Positions 26,880 through 36,994 of a stretch of DNA of 64,000 nt are shown here, in pieces. Each line of letters opens with the position of its first letter. Position 1 is the stretch's first letter. This DNA is from Acetivibrio mesophilus. GTDB lineage: Bacteria > Bacillota > Clostridia > Acetivibrionales > Acetivibrionaceae. Where the stretch lies: the NCBI RefSeq assembly GCF_004102745.1, contig NZ_RLII01000007.1:62001-126000 (forward strand), written 5' to 3'. Made by a program: the position numbers and the translations under genes. Below the pieces are notes generated by a model that had not been told where the DNA came from, ran no database searches, and saw only the letters and a program-made list of their open reading frames with translations.

Positions 26880-28949
26880 TTATTCTTCCCGTTCCGGTAC
26901 CATGAGTGTTAGAATATAGCGATTGCTGGATTTCTTAACTGCAACCATATAAATATATTCTACCACACAAAGCAACAACATCATAACTGCGGAAATCATC
27001 ATCATTGTAGAAAGATTACTTTTAGTCCTTGAGGATAATAGTCCGCTGAACAGAGCCCGGACACCGAAAACACTGCTAATTGCCGCAACAACAGTCGGAA
27101 TACCGAAATACCACTTAATCTGCTTTCCGGCTGAATAGCATAATGTTTCATAGGGAGCTCCCAACCGAACCAAAGTCTTATATCGCCTGCTGGTTTTTTG
27201 CTGCCATGTAAGGAATTGAACTCCAATGATAGTATTGGCGATTATTAGAAAAATAATAGCCAAATAGATTGTTATATAGCTAGCAGCAACCACATAAAAG
27301 AGTTGCCTACCCATATTTTGTAAATAACTTTCATAGATTAAACCTGCCGCATCCAGCTTTTGATTTGTGTCAGATATAGCATTCAAAAGACTTTTACCGG
27401 CAATTTGCTCTGGATCTAAGACAGCATTTAAATAAATATCGTAATCATTTTCTGTAAAACGTTCAAACTCTGCGTCCGGCACAATCAGAGCGAAGGATAA
27501 TGTGATAGAACGGTCTGTTACAAGGCTGGTACTTTGAACTGTACCGGTCAGCTGATAATTCTCCCCGGAGATTTGTACTTTAGGATTTGCAGATAAAATT
27601 CGATTGAGCATTTCTAATTTGGTCGAGGAGATAAACTCGGTATCCATGTAAACGGCTGCCTCGTTCTCCGCCAGTTCAATAGTGTTTTTCCCTGCAATAG
27701 ACAGCAAACGGTTATAACTTGACTGGGAAATCAAATGTGGATATGTCTGATAACCAAGATTATTCAGGAGAACATTTCTATCATCACTCTCCGGCAGTTG
27801 GGCTAAATATTCCATTACAGAATTCATCTGAAACGCATTGTTGCGATCCTCTGCTGATCGGATATATCCCACTCTCATCTCAAACAGCTCGGAAAATAAT
27901 GAATCTAACCCATGGGATGCTAATGTTTCCTTTACAATAGTGATATCTTGTGAATCACCATCAAATGTATAATCTAAAACATGTTGTTGTGACCCACCAT
28001 AAAACTGTGCAATGGCCACACCTGCACCAAAGCAGCACAGCCCGGCTAAAATCAACAGGGAGCTAATAGCCAATGTAGTGGAGCGGCGAATGATATTTTC
28101 CTGAAGTTGACGGAAGGTAAAGGCCTGCAGCTTTTTATTACTCCCGCTATGCTTTGCTAAAAACCCCATAATTGAACGAAAGCCAAAAAACACTAACAAT
28201 GTACCTGTAAACCCAAGGATAAGAGTAAGCCCCATTTTACCAACTCCATCCCAAGCCAAGCCTTTGATTGCCATAATATATGCAGCCACTAAGAAGATAA
28301 CACCAACCGACAAGGCTAAGGCATAAACAATAGAGGGCAAGGCTTTTTTTGTACCTTCCGGCGTTTCCACAAGCAAGGAACCTATCTCCTGACGTGCTAT
28401 TTTACCGCTGAGGATGAGAAAAGCAATTAGCTTAATGAGGTAAAATCCCACCGCTGTCCATAAGATCGCCTGGAAGGAAATTGAAATTTGATGTCCTATA
28501 ATACCAAGTCCCACAAGGCGGGCTGTTAGTAAACTGGTAAGCTCCGATAATAAAATTGCAATCGGCAATCCCATCAAAAGTGCCAGCATACTACTGCGAA
28601 AATCTTCTGCCAGCAGCATAAAAAATAACTTTGAGCGGCGCATTCCCATCATTAGATAAACACCAAATTCATGTCTCCGCCGTTCCAATTGAAATTTACT
28701 GGCAAAATAGATGAGGAAGAATAGAATAAATAATGTCATTCCGTAAAACAGCGGTATCATAGTAAGAAGCTTGTTTACCGCATCGCTTTCCAACTTTGTC
28801 AGAAAAATCATAACGTCCTGCTTCGACAACGACAAAATATTATAAAATGCAACAATGGATATCAGAAGGGATGCAAAAAACAATCCATTCTCTTTTCTGC
28901 TTCTTTTACTATTACGAGAAACCAAATCAAAGAACATTGGCAGTGCCAC
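26880..28949 (-). CDS. BceB-like ABC transporter permease (FtsX/MacB type)
   Basis: 689-aa membrane protein with the BceB pattern: about ten helices, two FtsX domains and a large extracellular domain (about residues 310-540) between helices 7 and 8. The extracellular part is what recognises peptide antibiotics or lipid II cycle complexes in known Bce transporters. Its start overlaps the ATPase gene by 23 nt; the regulator gene follows 33 nt after its stop. Confidence 0.92.
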   Translation of the reverse strand: MALPMFFDLVSRNSKRSRKENGLFFASLLISIVAFYNILSLSKQDVMIFLTKLESDAVNKLLTMIPLFYGMTLFILFFLIYFASKFQLERRRHEFGVYLMMGMRRSKLFFMLLAEDFRSSMLALLMGLPIAILLSELTSLLTARLVGLGIIGHQISISFQAILWTAVGFYLIKLIAFLILSGKIARQEIGSLLVETPEGTKKALPSIVYALALSVGVIFLVAAYIMAIKGLAWDGVGKMGLTLILGFTGTLLVFFGFRSIMGFLAKHSGSNKKLQAFTFRQLQENIIRRSTTLAISSLLILAGLCCFGAGVAIAQFYGGSQQHVLDYTFDGDSQDITIVKETLASHGLDSLFSELFEMRVGYIRSAEDRNNAFQMNSVMEYLAQLPESDDRNVLLNNLGYQTYPHLISQSSYNRLLSIAGKNTIELAENEAAVYMDTEFISSTKLEMLNRILSANPKVQISGENYQLTGTVQSTSLVTDRSITLSFALIVPDAEFERFTENDYDIYLNAVLDPEQIAGKSLLNAISDTNQKLDAAGLIYESYLQNMGRQLFYVVAASYITIYLAIIFLIIANTIIGVQFLTWQQKTSRRYKTLVRLGAPYETLCYSAGKQIKWYFGIPTVVAAISSVFGVRALFSGLLSSRTKSNLSTMMMISAVMMLLLCVVEYIYMVAVKKSSNRYILTLMVPEREE

Positions 28950-29700
28950 CTCCCAGTTGGGCCATAACTTTTAAGATGCGCTCATAAAATGCCTGCTGCG
29001 ATTCTTCAGGAATATTTCTGCGAAGTTCATGAAAAATCACTCCATCCTGAATGAATAGGATGCGCTTGCAGTAGCTTGCTGCATTGGAATCATGGGTTAC
29101 CATTAATATAGTGGCATAATGCTCCTGATTTAGACCTAGGAGTTTTTCCATCAGTGATTTTGCATTCTTTGAATCCAATGCGCCCGTGGGCTCATCTGCT
29201 AAAATAATACTTGGATTTAGAATTACTGCCCTCGCAGCAGCAACTCTCTGCTTTTGTCCACCGGACATTTGAGAGGGGAATTTGTCCAATACATCTGTAA
29301 TTTCCAAATACGAAGCAAGCTCCATAATCCGCTTATTGCTTTCACTTTTGGGAACATTATGAAGGGATAGCGGGAGAAGAATATTTTCATGCCCCGTCAA
29401 GTTATCCAGAAGTTCAAAATTCTGAAACAGATAACCAATCTGTTTTCCCCTGTAGTCTGCCAACTGAGTTCCTTTGAGTGATTGAACTTCTTTTCCCCGC
29501 ATAATAATCTTTCCGCTACTAGGTCCGATTACAGTTGCAATGCAATTTAGCAGGGTTGATTTGCCGGAACCGCTGCTCCCCATAATTCCAAGAAATTCTC
29601 CCTGCATAACGTTAAATGTAATACCATCCAACGCTTTTGTCTGATTGTCTGACTTTCCATAATATTTACATAAATTTTCAATTTCAAGAATGCTATTCAT
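28927..29700 (-). CDS. BceA-like ABC transporter ATPase
   Basis: 257-aa ATPase of the LolD/MacB class: Walker A GSSGSGKST, signature MSGGQKQR, Walker B IILADEPTGALDSKN. First gene of the BceA-BceB-BceR-BceS order on the minus strand. With the permease it would remove antimicrobial peptides from their target and relay flux to the kinase. Confidence 0.93.
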   Translation of the reverse strand: MNSILEIENLCKYYGKSDNQTKALDGITFNVMQGEFLGIMGSSGSGKSTLLNCIATVIGPSSGKIIMRGKEVQSLKGTQLADYRGKQIGYLFQNFELLDNLTGHENILLPLSLHNVPKSESNKRIMELASYLEITDVLDKFPSQMSGGQKQRVAAARAVILNPSIILADEPTGALDSKNAKSLMEKLLGLNQEHYATILMVTHDSNAASYCKRILFIQDGVIFHELRRNIPEESQQAFYERILKVMAQLGGGTANVL

Positions 29701-29757
29701 ATCGTATGCCTCCTTTAGCTCCTAAATATATCATAGCATCTATAATTCCAGATAAAC

Positions 29758-29776
29758 ACTTACAGTCAATGAAAGT
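29758..29776 (-). promoter_or_regulatory. Inverted repeat overlapping the bceA-like promoter
   Basis: ACTTACA-N5-TGAAAGT is a 7-bp inverted repeat with one mismatch. On the minus strand its centre contains TTGACT, a possible -35 element, with TTATAG 18 nt further on. It is the best candidate for the response-regulator site. The rest of the 29701-30011 gap shows no gene. Confidence 0.45.
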
Positions 29777-30011
29777 TTCTACCCCGAATCTTTATTTATA
29801 AGGTCATTTCAAAAAATATGGATCCATTAGAGTTAGAGACTATACAATGATTTTTACCTTTGGAGAGATGATATGGATGGAATAATTGAATTGGATTAGA
29901 GTAAAATACATGAGCTTTTAAAATCTCAAGGGAAATGATAGTATATTTTTTAATTTTAGTGTAGCTTTTTGACCTGCCAAAAGGTATTCATACAAAAAGG
30001 AGGTTCAGCTT

Positions 30012-30494
30012 GTGGGACAAAAATCATTGCGTACGGATGATTGCATGGAAAATGTTATAAAAGTATACTCCACTATGGTTTATCGATTGGCTTTTTCACA
30101 AACAAGAAATAAGAGCGATGCAGATGATATTTACCAAGAAGTCTTTCTTCGATACATAAGAAAAAAACCGCAGTTTGAAACAGAGGAACATAAAAAAGCC
30201 TGGTTTATTCGAGTTACCATCAATTGCTGCAAGAAAATGTGGGTATCGGCTTGGATAAGAAAAATGGCTCCAATAGATGAAACCATTGTTTTTGAAACGA
30301 AGGAAGAAACCAATCTTCACTATGAACTTCAAAAATTGCCTATGAAGTATAGAGCAGTAATACACCTGTTTTATTATGAGGATTTGAGTGTAGAAGAGAT
30401 TAGTGAAATATTAAATCAAAAACCATCTACTATTAGAACACAGCTTACCCGTGCCAGGTATAAGCTAAAAGAAATTATGAAGGAGGATTTATGA
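30012..30494 (+). CDS. ECF-type RNA polymerase sigma factor
   Basis: 160-aa sigma-70 family ECF factor. Region 2 contains YRLAFSQTRNKSDADDIYQEVFLRYIRK and region 4 contains LPMKYRAVIHLFYYEDLSVEEISEILNQKPSTIRTQLTRARYKLKE. The GTG start follows AAGGAGG. Its stop overlaps the ATG of the next gene, a membrane protein that fits an anti-sigma factor, so this is a two-gene signalling unit. Confidence 0.93.
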   Translation: MGQKSLRTDDCMENVIKVYSTMVYRLAFSQTRNKSDADDIYQEVFLRYIRKKPQFETEEHKKAWFIRVTINCCKKMWVSAWIRKMAPIDETIVFETKEETNLHYELQKLPMKYRAVIHLFYYEDLSVEEISEILNQKPSTIRTQLTRARYKLKEIMKEDL

Positions 30495-31570
30495 TGTTTA
30501 GAGAAAAATATCGTATCATGAATGAACAAATTTCCCCTGACCAAGAGCTCGTAGATAAAATTACCCGCTCAATTCCCGGAAATGAAAAAGAGACAAATAA
30601 GGGGAAAAATTTAATCCGTAAACCGGTTGCAATTTTGGCAATGCTTTCAGTACTTGTTTTGACCATAACACCTGTAATTGCTAAAAATGCGTCTATTATT
30701 TACGGACTCATGTATTATGTAGCTCCTGACGTTGCACAATTTTTTGTGCCTATTCAAAAATCCTGTGAGGATAATGGTATCAAAATGGAGGTTGTATCGG
30801 CATATATTCATGATAATGTAGCTGAGATTTATATTACAATGCAAGATCTTGTGGGAGAGCGTATAGACGGGACAATAGACCTTTATGACAGCTACTCTAT
30901 TAATCGTCCATTTGACAGTTTTGCGACCTGTGAGCTTGTGGGCTATGACGAGACAACAAAAACAGCAACTTTTCTTATATCTATAACAGAGTGGGGCAAC
31001 AAAAAGATCGTTGGTGATAAAGTGACTTTTTCTGTTAGAGAATTTATCAGTGATAAACGAATATATAATGAGATACCCATACCGGTAGATTTAACTAATA
31101 TTAGCGATGCACTATCTACAAAGGAAGTCTCTCCTGGCGGTGGTGGAGGTCCTAAAATTGAAGAATATTATCAAAATTATGAAAGTAGAGTTAAAGTACT
31201 TGTTCCATCCGCTCCAATGCAATTCCCAGTCGAAGGGATTGACTTTACAGGTATTGGATATATAGATGGAATGCTCCATATTCAAACTTCTGTTGTAAAT
31301 AATTTGACCAAGGATAACCATGGGTATTTCTTCCTTAGAGATAAGAGTGGAAATGAAGTCCAGTGTATTTATAATGTTAGTTTTAGTGAGAATATTGATA
31401 CTGACAACCGTGTTCATTATGACGAATATGTATTTGAGATTCCTAAATCAGAGATAGGTCAATACTCGCTTTACGGAACTTTTGTTACCAGTGGATTATA
31501 TACCAGGGGAAACTGGCAAGTGACATTTCCGCTTGAACAAATGAATGATAAATCTACGCATCCAAATTAG
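30491..31570 (+). CDS. Membrane anti-sigma factor, DUF4179-like
   Basis: 359-aa protein: short cytoplasmic N-terminus (about 1-45), one membrane helix (about 46-66, VAILAMLSVLVLTITPVIA) and a large extracytoplasmic domain with the DUF4179-like pattern (VSAYIHDNVAEIYITMQDLVGERIDG). It is coupled to the ECF sigma gene by an ATGA overlap. ATG at 30494 would have better spacing from AGGAGG (7 nt) than 30491 (4 nt); both are possible. The signal sensed is unknown. Confidence 0.82.
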   Translation: MMFREKYRIMNEQISPDQELVDKITRSIPGNEKETNKGKNLIRKPVAILAMLSVLVLTITPVIAKNASIIYGLMYYVAPDVAQFFVPIQKSCEDNGIKMEVVSAYIHDNVAEIYITMQDLVGERIDGTIDLYDSYSINRPFDSFATCELVGYDETTKTATFLISITEWGNKKIVGDKVTFSVREFISDKRIYNEIPIPVDLTNISDALSTKEVSPGGGGGPKIEEYYQNYESRVKVLVPSAPMQFPVEGIDFTGIGYIDGMLHIQTSVVNNLTKDNHGYFFLRDKSGNEVQCIYNVSFSENIDTDNRVHYDEYVFEIPKSEIGQYSLYGTFVTSGLYTRGNWQVTFPLEQMNDKSTHPN

Positions 31571-31851
31571 CCGAAACATTATATAAGAAAACAGTAGGAT
31601 TTGAAGTATTTTGTTTTGCCTTCCATATTGAGGGGGCTTGTGTTACAATAAAACGTGAATCATATATATGTTATAAGTAATAAAGTAAGGATTCTATTTA
31701 CGACAGGAAGCGAATGAGGATATTAATGTAGATTGGGATTTGGAAGAAACTCAAAGCATCTAGTGCATTGAATCGATAGTATAAAAAAGTGGAACTTTTT
31801 TTGCGGAAATTCGTTTTATTAAATATACAGAAAATGAAAGGAGTATTTATT

Positions 31852-34350
31852 ATGAAAAAGGTAATAAATGCACTGTGCATTGTAGTTATGCTTACCTTGG
31901 TGGTAATACCTCTAAGCATATCTTTTGCTGACAGTGTGAAAAGTCAGCAGAGTCCAGAGGTTAAGGGCGTGGAGGATAAGAGCATAGATGAAAGATTAAA
32001 GGATGCCGTTGCATTGTACATAGGAAGCTCCCAGGCCATTGTAAATAATATTGAAACACAAGTCGATTCAACAAATGCCAATGTAAAGCCTTATATCAAA
32101 GACGGCAGAACCCTGGTACCTGTGAGATTTATTTCGGAGAGCATAGGGGCTGAAGTTGATTGGGATCAGCAAAATTCTAAAGTTACTGTAAGGCTGAACA
32201 ATAAAGTGGTGGAACTTGTTATCGGGAATAAGACCATGAAGGTGGGAGATAAAAACGAAGCGCTGGACGTGGCTCCCGAAATAAGCGAAGGCAGAACCTA
32301 CCTGCCGTTAAGAAGCCTTGTGGAAGCGCTGGGCAAGAAGGTTTTTTATGACAGAGGGCTTATTGTTATAAGCGACAGAGAAGATATATTTGACGTGTCC
32401 AAGGATAAGGGCTTGATTGACGAGGCTATTTCAAGAGTAAACAATCTTCCGGTAGTGGGCTCAATTGAAAACCTTAAAAAGATACTTGAAAATTACAGCT
32501 CAGGCTACGAAAGGGGTTGGGGGCAATATGGCGGAACTGACATGGCCGTGGCGGATGCTCCTGCTGCAGAAGCCAAAGTTGAAAATTCCTTGGCCGATGC
32601 AGGAGCGTCTATGGAATACTCCACTACGAATGTACAGGTTGAGGGAGTGGATGAGGCTGATGTCGTTAAGACCGATGGCGAATATATATACCAGATAAAC
32701 CGTGATCGGGTGGTTGTTATCAAGGCATATGATACTGTTGCCGGCAACGCTTATTCAGCCTCCGGAATGAAAATAGAAAGTATCCTGAATTTTGATGATG
32801 ACAACTTTACTCCAGAGGAGTTATATGTGGATGATGATTATTTAATTGCTATAGGAAGCTATTATCAAAAAGTGCCGATGGATACTTCGTCGAATAAACG
32901 CATCGGTGCTGGTGTACTTCCTAAATATATGAGTAAAACTAGCGTTAAAGCAATTGTATTTAATATCAGTGACAAGTCAAAAATTAAGAAGCTCCGAGAA
33001 GTAGAGGTCGAAGGATACTATGTTTCCTCGCGAAAGATAGGGTCTGTTCTTTATCTTATTTCAAATATGTATCCAAATATCTATTATATAAATGACGATT
33101 ACAATAAGGTAACACCGGACTACAGGGATACTGCCGTATCGGATAAATACATTAATATGGAATGCTCCGATATAAGATATTTCCCGAATTCTACGGAATC
33201 AAACTTTATGAATATAGCTGCCTTTGATATAAGAGACAGTGAAGAAGTGAATGTTCAGACCTACCTTGGTGCAGGGGAGAACATATATGCATCGAGTGAG
33301 AATCTCTATGTATCGGTTACAAACTATAATTACACTCTTTTCGATGTGATGATAACGGCTGATGTGGTAAGTGCAAATGAAGATTCTGCTACTTGGGCAA
33401 AACCGGCAGTTGTTGATTCTACTGCCAATAGAGAAACTACAACAGTGTATAAGTTTTCACTTAATGGAGCGAAGGTTACCTACTTGAACAAAGGCGAGGT
33501 TCCCGGCAGAATATTGAATCAGTTTTCAATGGATGAAAATAACGGCTTCTTCCGCATAGCTACGACAGTTGGGGAAGTTTGGGGAATAGGAGATAATGTT
33601 TCAAAAAACAATATATATATATTGGATGACACCATGACTATCACCGGAAAAATTGAGGATATTGCACCGGGAGAAATGATTTATTCAGTAAGGTTTATGG
33701 GAGATAGGGGATATGTAGTAACCTTCAAGACGGTGGATCCTCTGTTTGTTATAGACCTGGGTGATCCTTCAAATCCAAAAATCCTTGGAGCCTTAAAGAT
33801 ACCGGGTTATAGTGATTATCTGCATCCTTATGATGAAAACCATATAATTGGCTTTGGAAAGGATACTGTGGAAGTTAAAGGCAATGCATATTATAAAGGA
33901 ATGAAAATAGCCCTGTTTGATGTTACCGATGTAGCAAACCCAATACAAAAGTTCTCCGAAATTATTGGTGACAGAGGCACTGAATCTGACCTTTTAAGTA
34001 ACCATAAGGCACTGCTGTTCTCAAAGAGTAAAAACCTTCTCGCTTTCCCTGTGACAGTTATGGAGGTTAGTGAAGCTATAAAAGACGAGGATTCCCTTGC
34101 ATATGGAGAGTTTGTTTTCCAAGGAGCCTATGTTTACAATATTGATACCGAAAACGGCTTCAAACTAAAAGGGAAGATTACCCATTTATCTGGCGATGAA
34201 TATAAAAAATCAGGTTACTACTATAATCATCAAAAGCATGTTGAGAGGATTTTGTATATCGGTGATACCCTTTATACGCTATCTAAAGGAATGGTTAAAG
34301 CCCATGAACTTGGCAATATGGAGGAAAGTGGCAGCATAGTTATTCCGTAA
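31852..34350 (+). CDS. Secreted beta-propeller protein with copper-amine-oxidase N domain
   Basis: 832-aa exported protein. Signal peptide about 1-26; a copper-amine-oxidase N-terminal-like domain (about 50-180) with its two typical halves (IKDGRTLVPVRFISESIGAEVDW and ISEGRTYLPLRSLVEALGKKV); then a C-terminal beta-propeller domain starting at VQVEGVDEADVVKTDGEYIYQI, the hallmark of secreted propeller proteins of unknown role. ATG 31852 follows AAAGGAGT; the longer frame from 31789 lacks such a site. A perfect 13-bp terminator follows. The function is not known; surface or envelope binding is likely. Confidence 0.85.
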   Translation: MKKVINALCIVVMLTLVVIPLSISFADSVKSQQSPEVKGVEDKSIDERLKDAVALYIGSSQAIVNNIETQVDSTNANVKPYIKDGRTLVPVRFISESIGAEVDWDQQNSKVTVRLNNKVVELVIGNKTMKVGDKNEALDVAPEISEGRTYLPLRSLVEALGKKVFYDRGLIVISDREDIFDVSKDKGLIDEAISRVNNLPVVGSIENLKKILENYSSGYERGWGQYGGTDMAVADAPAAEAKVENSLADAGASMEYSTTNVQVEGVDEADVVKTDGEYIYQINRDRVVVIKAYDTVAGNAYSASGMKIESILNFDDDNFTPEELYVDDDYLIAIGSYYQKVPMDTSSNKRIGAGVLPKYMSKTSVKAIVFNISDKSKIKKLREVEVEGYYVSSRKIGSVLYLISNMYPNIYYINDDYNKVTPDYRDTAVSDKYINMECSDIRYFPNSTESNFMNIAAFDIRDSEEVNVQTYLGAGENIYASSENLYVSVTNYNYTLFDVMITADVVSANEDSATWAKPAVVDSTANRETTTVYKFSLNGAKVTYLNKGEVPGRILNQFSMDENNGFFRIATTVGEVWGIGDNVSKNNIYILDDTMTITGKIEDIAPGEMIYSVRFMGDRGYVVTFKTVDPLFVIDLGDPSNPKILGALKIPGYSDYLHPYDENHIIGFGKDTVEVKGNAYYKGMKIALFDVTDVANPIQKFSEIIGDRGTESDLLSNHKALLFSKSKNLLAFPVTVMEVSEAIKDEDSLAYGEFVFQGAYVYNIDTENGFKLKGKITHLSGDEYKKSGYYYNHQKHVERILYIGDTLYTLSKGMVKAHELGNMEESGSIVIP

Positions 34351-34354
34351 AATT

Positions 34355-34401
34355 AATATAGGACCGGACAGAGCGATGACGGCTTTGCCCGGTCCTATAT
34401 T
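34355..34401 (+). terminator. Intrinsic terminator after the propeller gene
   Basis: Perfect 13-bp stem (AATATAGGACCGG / CCGGTCCTATATT, arms 34355-34367 and 34389-34401), followed by TTAGTCTTTT. Confidence 0.8.
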
Positions 34402-34533
34402 TAGTCTTTTGGAATCAAATGAAAGAGGCAAAAAAATTAATGTAAAAGTTAATAATTCATAAAATATTAACTTTTTATTAATATTTTTAGTGGTATAATA
34501 TTAATAATATTTAGTAATTTGGGGGAACAAAGA

Positions 34534-34716
34534 ATGGAATCTAAAGAGAAGAACAGATTATACAGAGTCTGGCACACAGATAAGAAAACCTGCTCAAAAT
34601 TCGATACAAAGGAAATCGAAGAAGTACATGCTTCAAGCATTAAGGAAGCAAAGAAGATAGTTACGGAAATGTACCCTGACCATAGGGTAACATCAGCATG
34701 GCTGGTTCAAAAATAA
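34534..34716 (+). CDS. Small protein of unknown function
   Basis: 60-aa basic protein (starts MESKEKNRLYRVWHT, ends SAWLVQK). Family not recognised. The ATG at 34534 follows GGGGG at 34521-34525; a TTG 15 nt upstream is the alternative. A TATAAT -10 element lies at 34494-34499. It overlaps or touches the start of the decarboxylase gene, suggesting translational coupling. Confidence 0.7.
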   Translation: MESKEKNRLYRVWHTDKKTCSKFDTKEIEEVHASSIKEAKKIVTEMYPDHRVTSAWLVQK

Positions 34717-36143
34717 TGAATATTCCTATATATAATGCATTAAGAAGTTATTCCGACTCATGCCCCACGGTTTTTCATATGCCGGGACACAAGCTTGGGA
34801 AAGGGGTACCTTTGTCGCTTTTGAGAGACTTGTATTTGATGGATTTAACAGAAATACCCGGCCTTGATAATCTCTACTGCCCAAACGGGATAATTAAAGA
34901 GGCCCAGGAGCTGGCAGCAACGGCTTTTGGGGCCGACAAAACTTTTTTTCTGGTAAATGGTTCAACCTGTGGCATTCATGCGGCAATTATGTCTCTTTGC
35001 AACCCCAAAGATAAGCTTATAATTGCAAGGGATTGTCATAAGTCTGCTGTCGCCGGGATGATGCTATCAAGGGCTGTGCCCATATATATAAAGCCGGAGT
35101 TTAACAGTTCATTCGGCATACCTTCAATTGTTTTGGAAAAGGATATTGAGAAGGCACTTATAGAAAATCCTGACGCTGTTGGAGTTTACATAACGAGGCC
35201 AAATTATTATGGGATATGTTCGGACATAAAGTCCATAAGTGAATTGGTTCATTCATACAACAAGGTACTGATAGTTGATGAGGCGCATGGTGCGCATCTG
35301 AAATTTTCAAAAAAGCTTCCGCCCTCTTCTATAGAATACGGGGCGGATATTTGCATTCAGAGTGCCCATAAGACCCTTCCGGCACTGACCCAGGGGGCAT
35401 ACCTTCATGTCAAAGGTAATAGAGTAGATATCGAAAAGCTTAAATTTACCTTGTCTCTTTTGGGTACCACTAGTCCATCGTATATTATAATGGCCCATCT
35501 CGATATTGCCCGTGCTGTTATGGAAGCAAGTGGCGAAGAAAACATCAATAGACTGCTCAAAGAAGTAGAAATGCTTGGAAGTGCTCTTTCAGAAAGTGAT
35601 ATTTTACGGGTTCTTTCGGTTGACGATATAAATGGAGGAGAAATCGACAGAACTAGGGTTGTGATTAATGTAAGTAGCACAGGAAAGACAGGTTTTGAAA
35701 TTGAAAAAATTTTAAGAAATCAATATAATATTCAGGTGGAAATGTCCGATTTATATAATGTTGTATGCATTACTACCATAGCGGATACCCATGAAGACAT
35801 AAATAGGCTTCGAAGTGCATTTCTTGAGACGGCTGACCGTTCTAAAAATGCCAATGGGCAAGGAGAATTGCCAAAGGAATTACAGATAGACGCGTTTAAT
35901 ATACCGGAGCAAAGGGTTGAACCTGCCGCTATCATGCACAGGGGTTTCATAAGAAGAAAGCTTTACGATGCTACCGGGTGCGTAAGCAGAACAATGATAA
36001 CTCCTTATCCCCCAGGAATACCTGTAATATGTCCGGGAGAAGTTATCAGTGAAGATATTGTGAAATATGTTATAAAAGTTATTGAAGCCGGCGGTGTGGT
36101 AAATGGGGTATCTTCCAGCCTAGAGGTTGATGTGGTCGAATAG
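34698..36143 (+). CDS. Orn/Lys/Arg decarboxylase family protein
   Basis: 481-aa PLP enzyme of the group III (Orn/Lys/Arg) decarboxylases. Features: FHMPGHKLGKG near the start, TTFFLVNGSTCGIHA-like region, VDEAHGAHL, the PLP lysine in SAHKTLPALTQGAY, and the C-terminal domain ending in YPPGIPVICPGE. The shorter form without the N-terminal wing domain is typical of Gram-positive SpeA/YaaO-type enzymes, which lie near tmk in Bacillus as here. ATG 34698 was kept; ATG 34716 overlapping the upstream stop (TAATG) is a real alternative. Substrate (arginine or lysine) is undecided. Confidence 0.88.
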   Translation: MAGSKIMNIPIYNALRSYSDSCPTVFHMPGHKLGKGVPLSLLRDLYLMDLTEIPGLDNLYCPNGIIKEAQELAATAFGADKTFFLVNGSTCGIHAAIMSLCNPKDKLIIARDCHKSAVAGMMLSRAVPIYIKPEFNSSFGIPSIVLEKDIEKALIENPDAVGVYITRPNYYGICSDIKSISELVHSYNKVLIVDEAHGAHLKFSKKLPPSSIEYGADICIQSAHKTLPALTQGAYLHVKGNRVDIEKLKFTLSLLGTTSPSYIIMAHLDIARAVMEASGEENINRLLKEVEMLGSALSESDILRVLSVDDINGGEIDRTRVVINVSSTGKTGFEIEKILRNQYNIQVEMSDLYNVVCITTIADTHEDINRLRSAFLETADRSKNANGQGELPKELQIDAFNIPEQRVEPAAIMHRGFIRRKLYDATGCVSRTMITPYPPGIPVICPGEVISEDIVKYVIKVIEAGGVVNGVSSSLEVDVVE

Positions 36144-36167
36144 CAAAACCATGTAAAGGAGATGCTT

Positions 36168-36851
36168 ATGAAAGGTAAGCTGATAATAATTGAAAGCGGA
36201 GCCGATGCCAGCGGAAAAGCGACTCAGACGAAAATGCTGTATGAGCGGCTGGTTGAGGAAGGCTGCAAGGTAAGAAAAATTACTTTTCCGAACTATGACA
36301 GTGATTCTTCCGCTTTGGTCAAAATGTATTTAAATGGTGATTTCGGGAGAAACCCCGAAGATGTAAGTCCCTATGTAGCCTCCACATTCTACGCAGTGGA
36401 TAGGTTTGCATCCTACAAGACAGATTGGGGACAAGCTTATAATGACGGATGGATAATTCTTGCCGATAGATACACTACATCCAATATGGTGCATCAGGCG
36501 GCAAAGATAAAGGACATGGAAGAGAAAGAACGTTTTCTTGATTGGCTATGGGATTTCGAGTTTGGGATTTACAAGCTTCCGGTGCCCGATTGCGTTATAT
36601 TTCTTGATATGCCTCCTGCTTACAGCAAAGAGCTTATGGAAGGAAGGGCAAATAAGTTTACCGGGGACCAGAAAAAGGATATACATGAGAGAAATGATGA
36701 ATATTTGAGGGAATCCTACAATAATTCCCTGTATATTGCAGAAAAATATAACTGGACCAGGATTGACTGCGTAGAGAATGGAACTTTGAGAAAGATAGAA
36801 GAAATTCAAGATAGCGTTTATGAAGCTGTTAGTGGGATAATCAGGCAATAA
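36168..36851 (+). CDS. tmk: Thymidylate kinase-like protein
   Basis: 227-aa nucleoside monophosphate kinase-like protein, expected to make dTDP from dTMP. P-loop in ESGADASGKATQT, then ITFPNYDSDSS, the DRY-type motif ADRYTTSN and a lid region GRANKFTGDQKKD. The P-loop is a variant of the usual GxDGxGKxT, but gene order (decarboxylase-tmk-yaaR-holB) supports the role. ATG 36168 was chosen because AAAGGAG at 36155-36161 directly abuts the ATG at 36162. Confidence 0.87.
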   Translation: MKGKLIIIESGADASGKATQTKMLYERLVEEGCKVRKITFPNYDSDSSALVKMYLNGDFGRNPEDVSPYVASTFYAVDRFASYKTDWGQAYNDGWIILADRYTTSNMVHQAAKIKDMEEKERFLDWLWDFEFGIYKLPVPDCVIFLDMPPAYSKELMEGRANKFTGDQKKDIHERNDEYLRESYNNSLYIAEKYNWTRIDCVENGTLRKIEEIQDSVYEAVSGIIRQ

Positions 36852-36994
36852 GGCCTTTGTTGAACTTATCGGCTATAACTATTATAATAGAGTTATACAA
36901 TACCTTTGTTCATATATGCTAAAGGCGACATTTGATATATTCTCGGCTTTACCGTAGTAAAAAATAATAAGTACTGCAAATGGAGTGAGAGACT

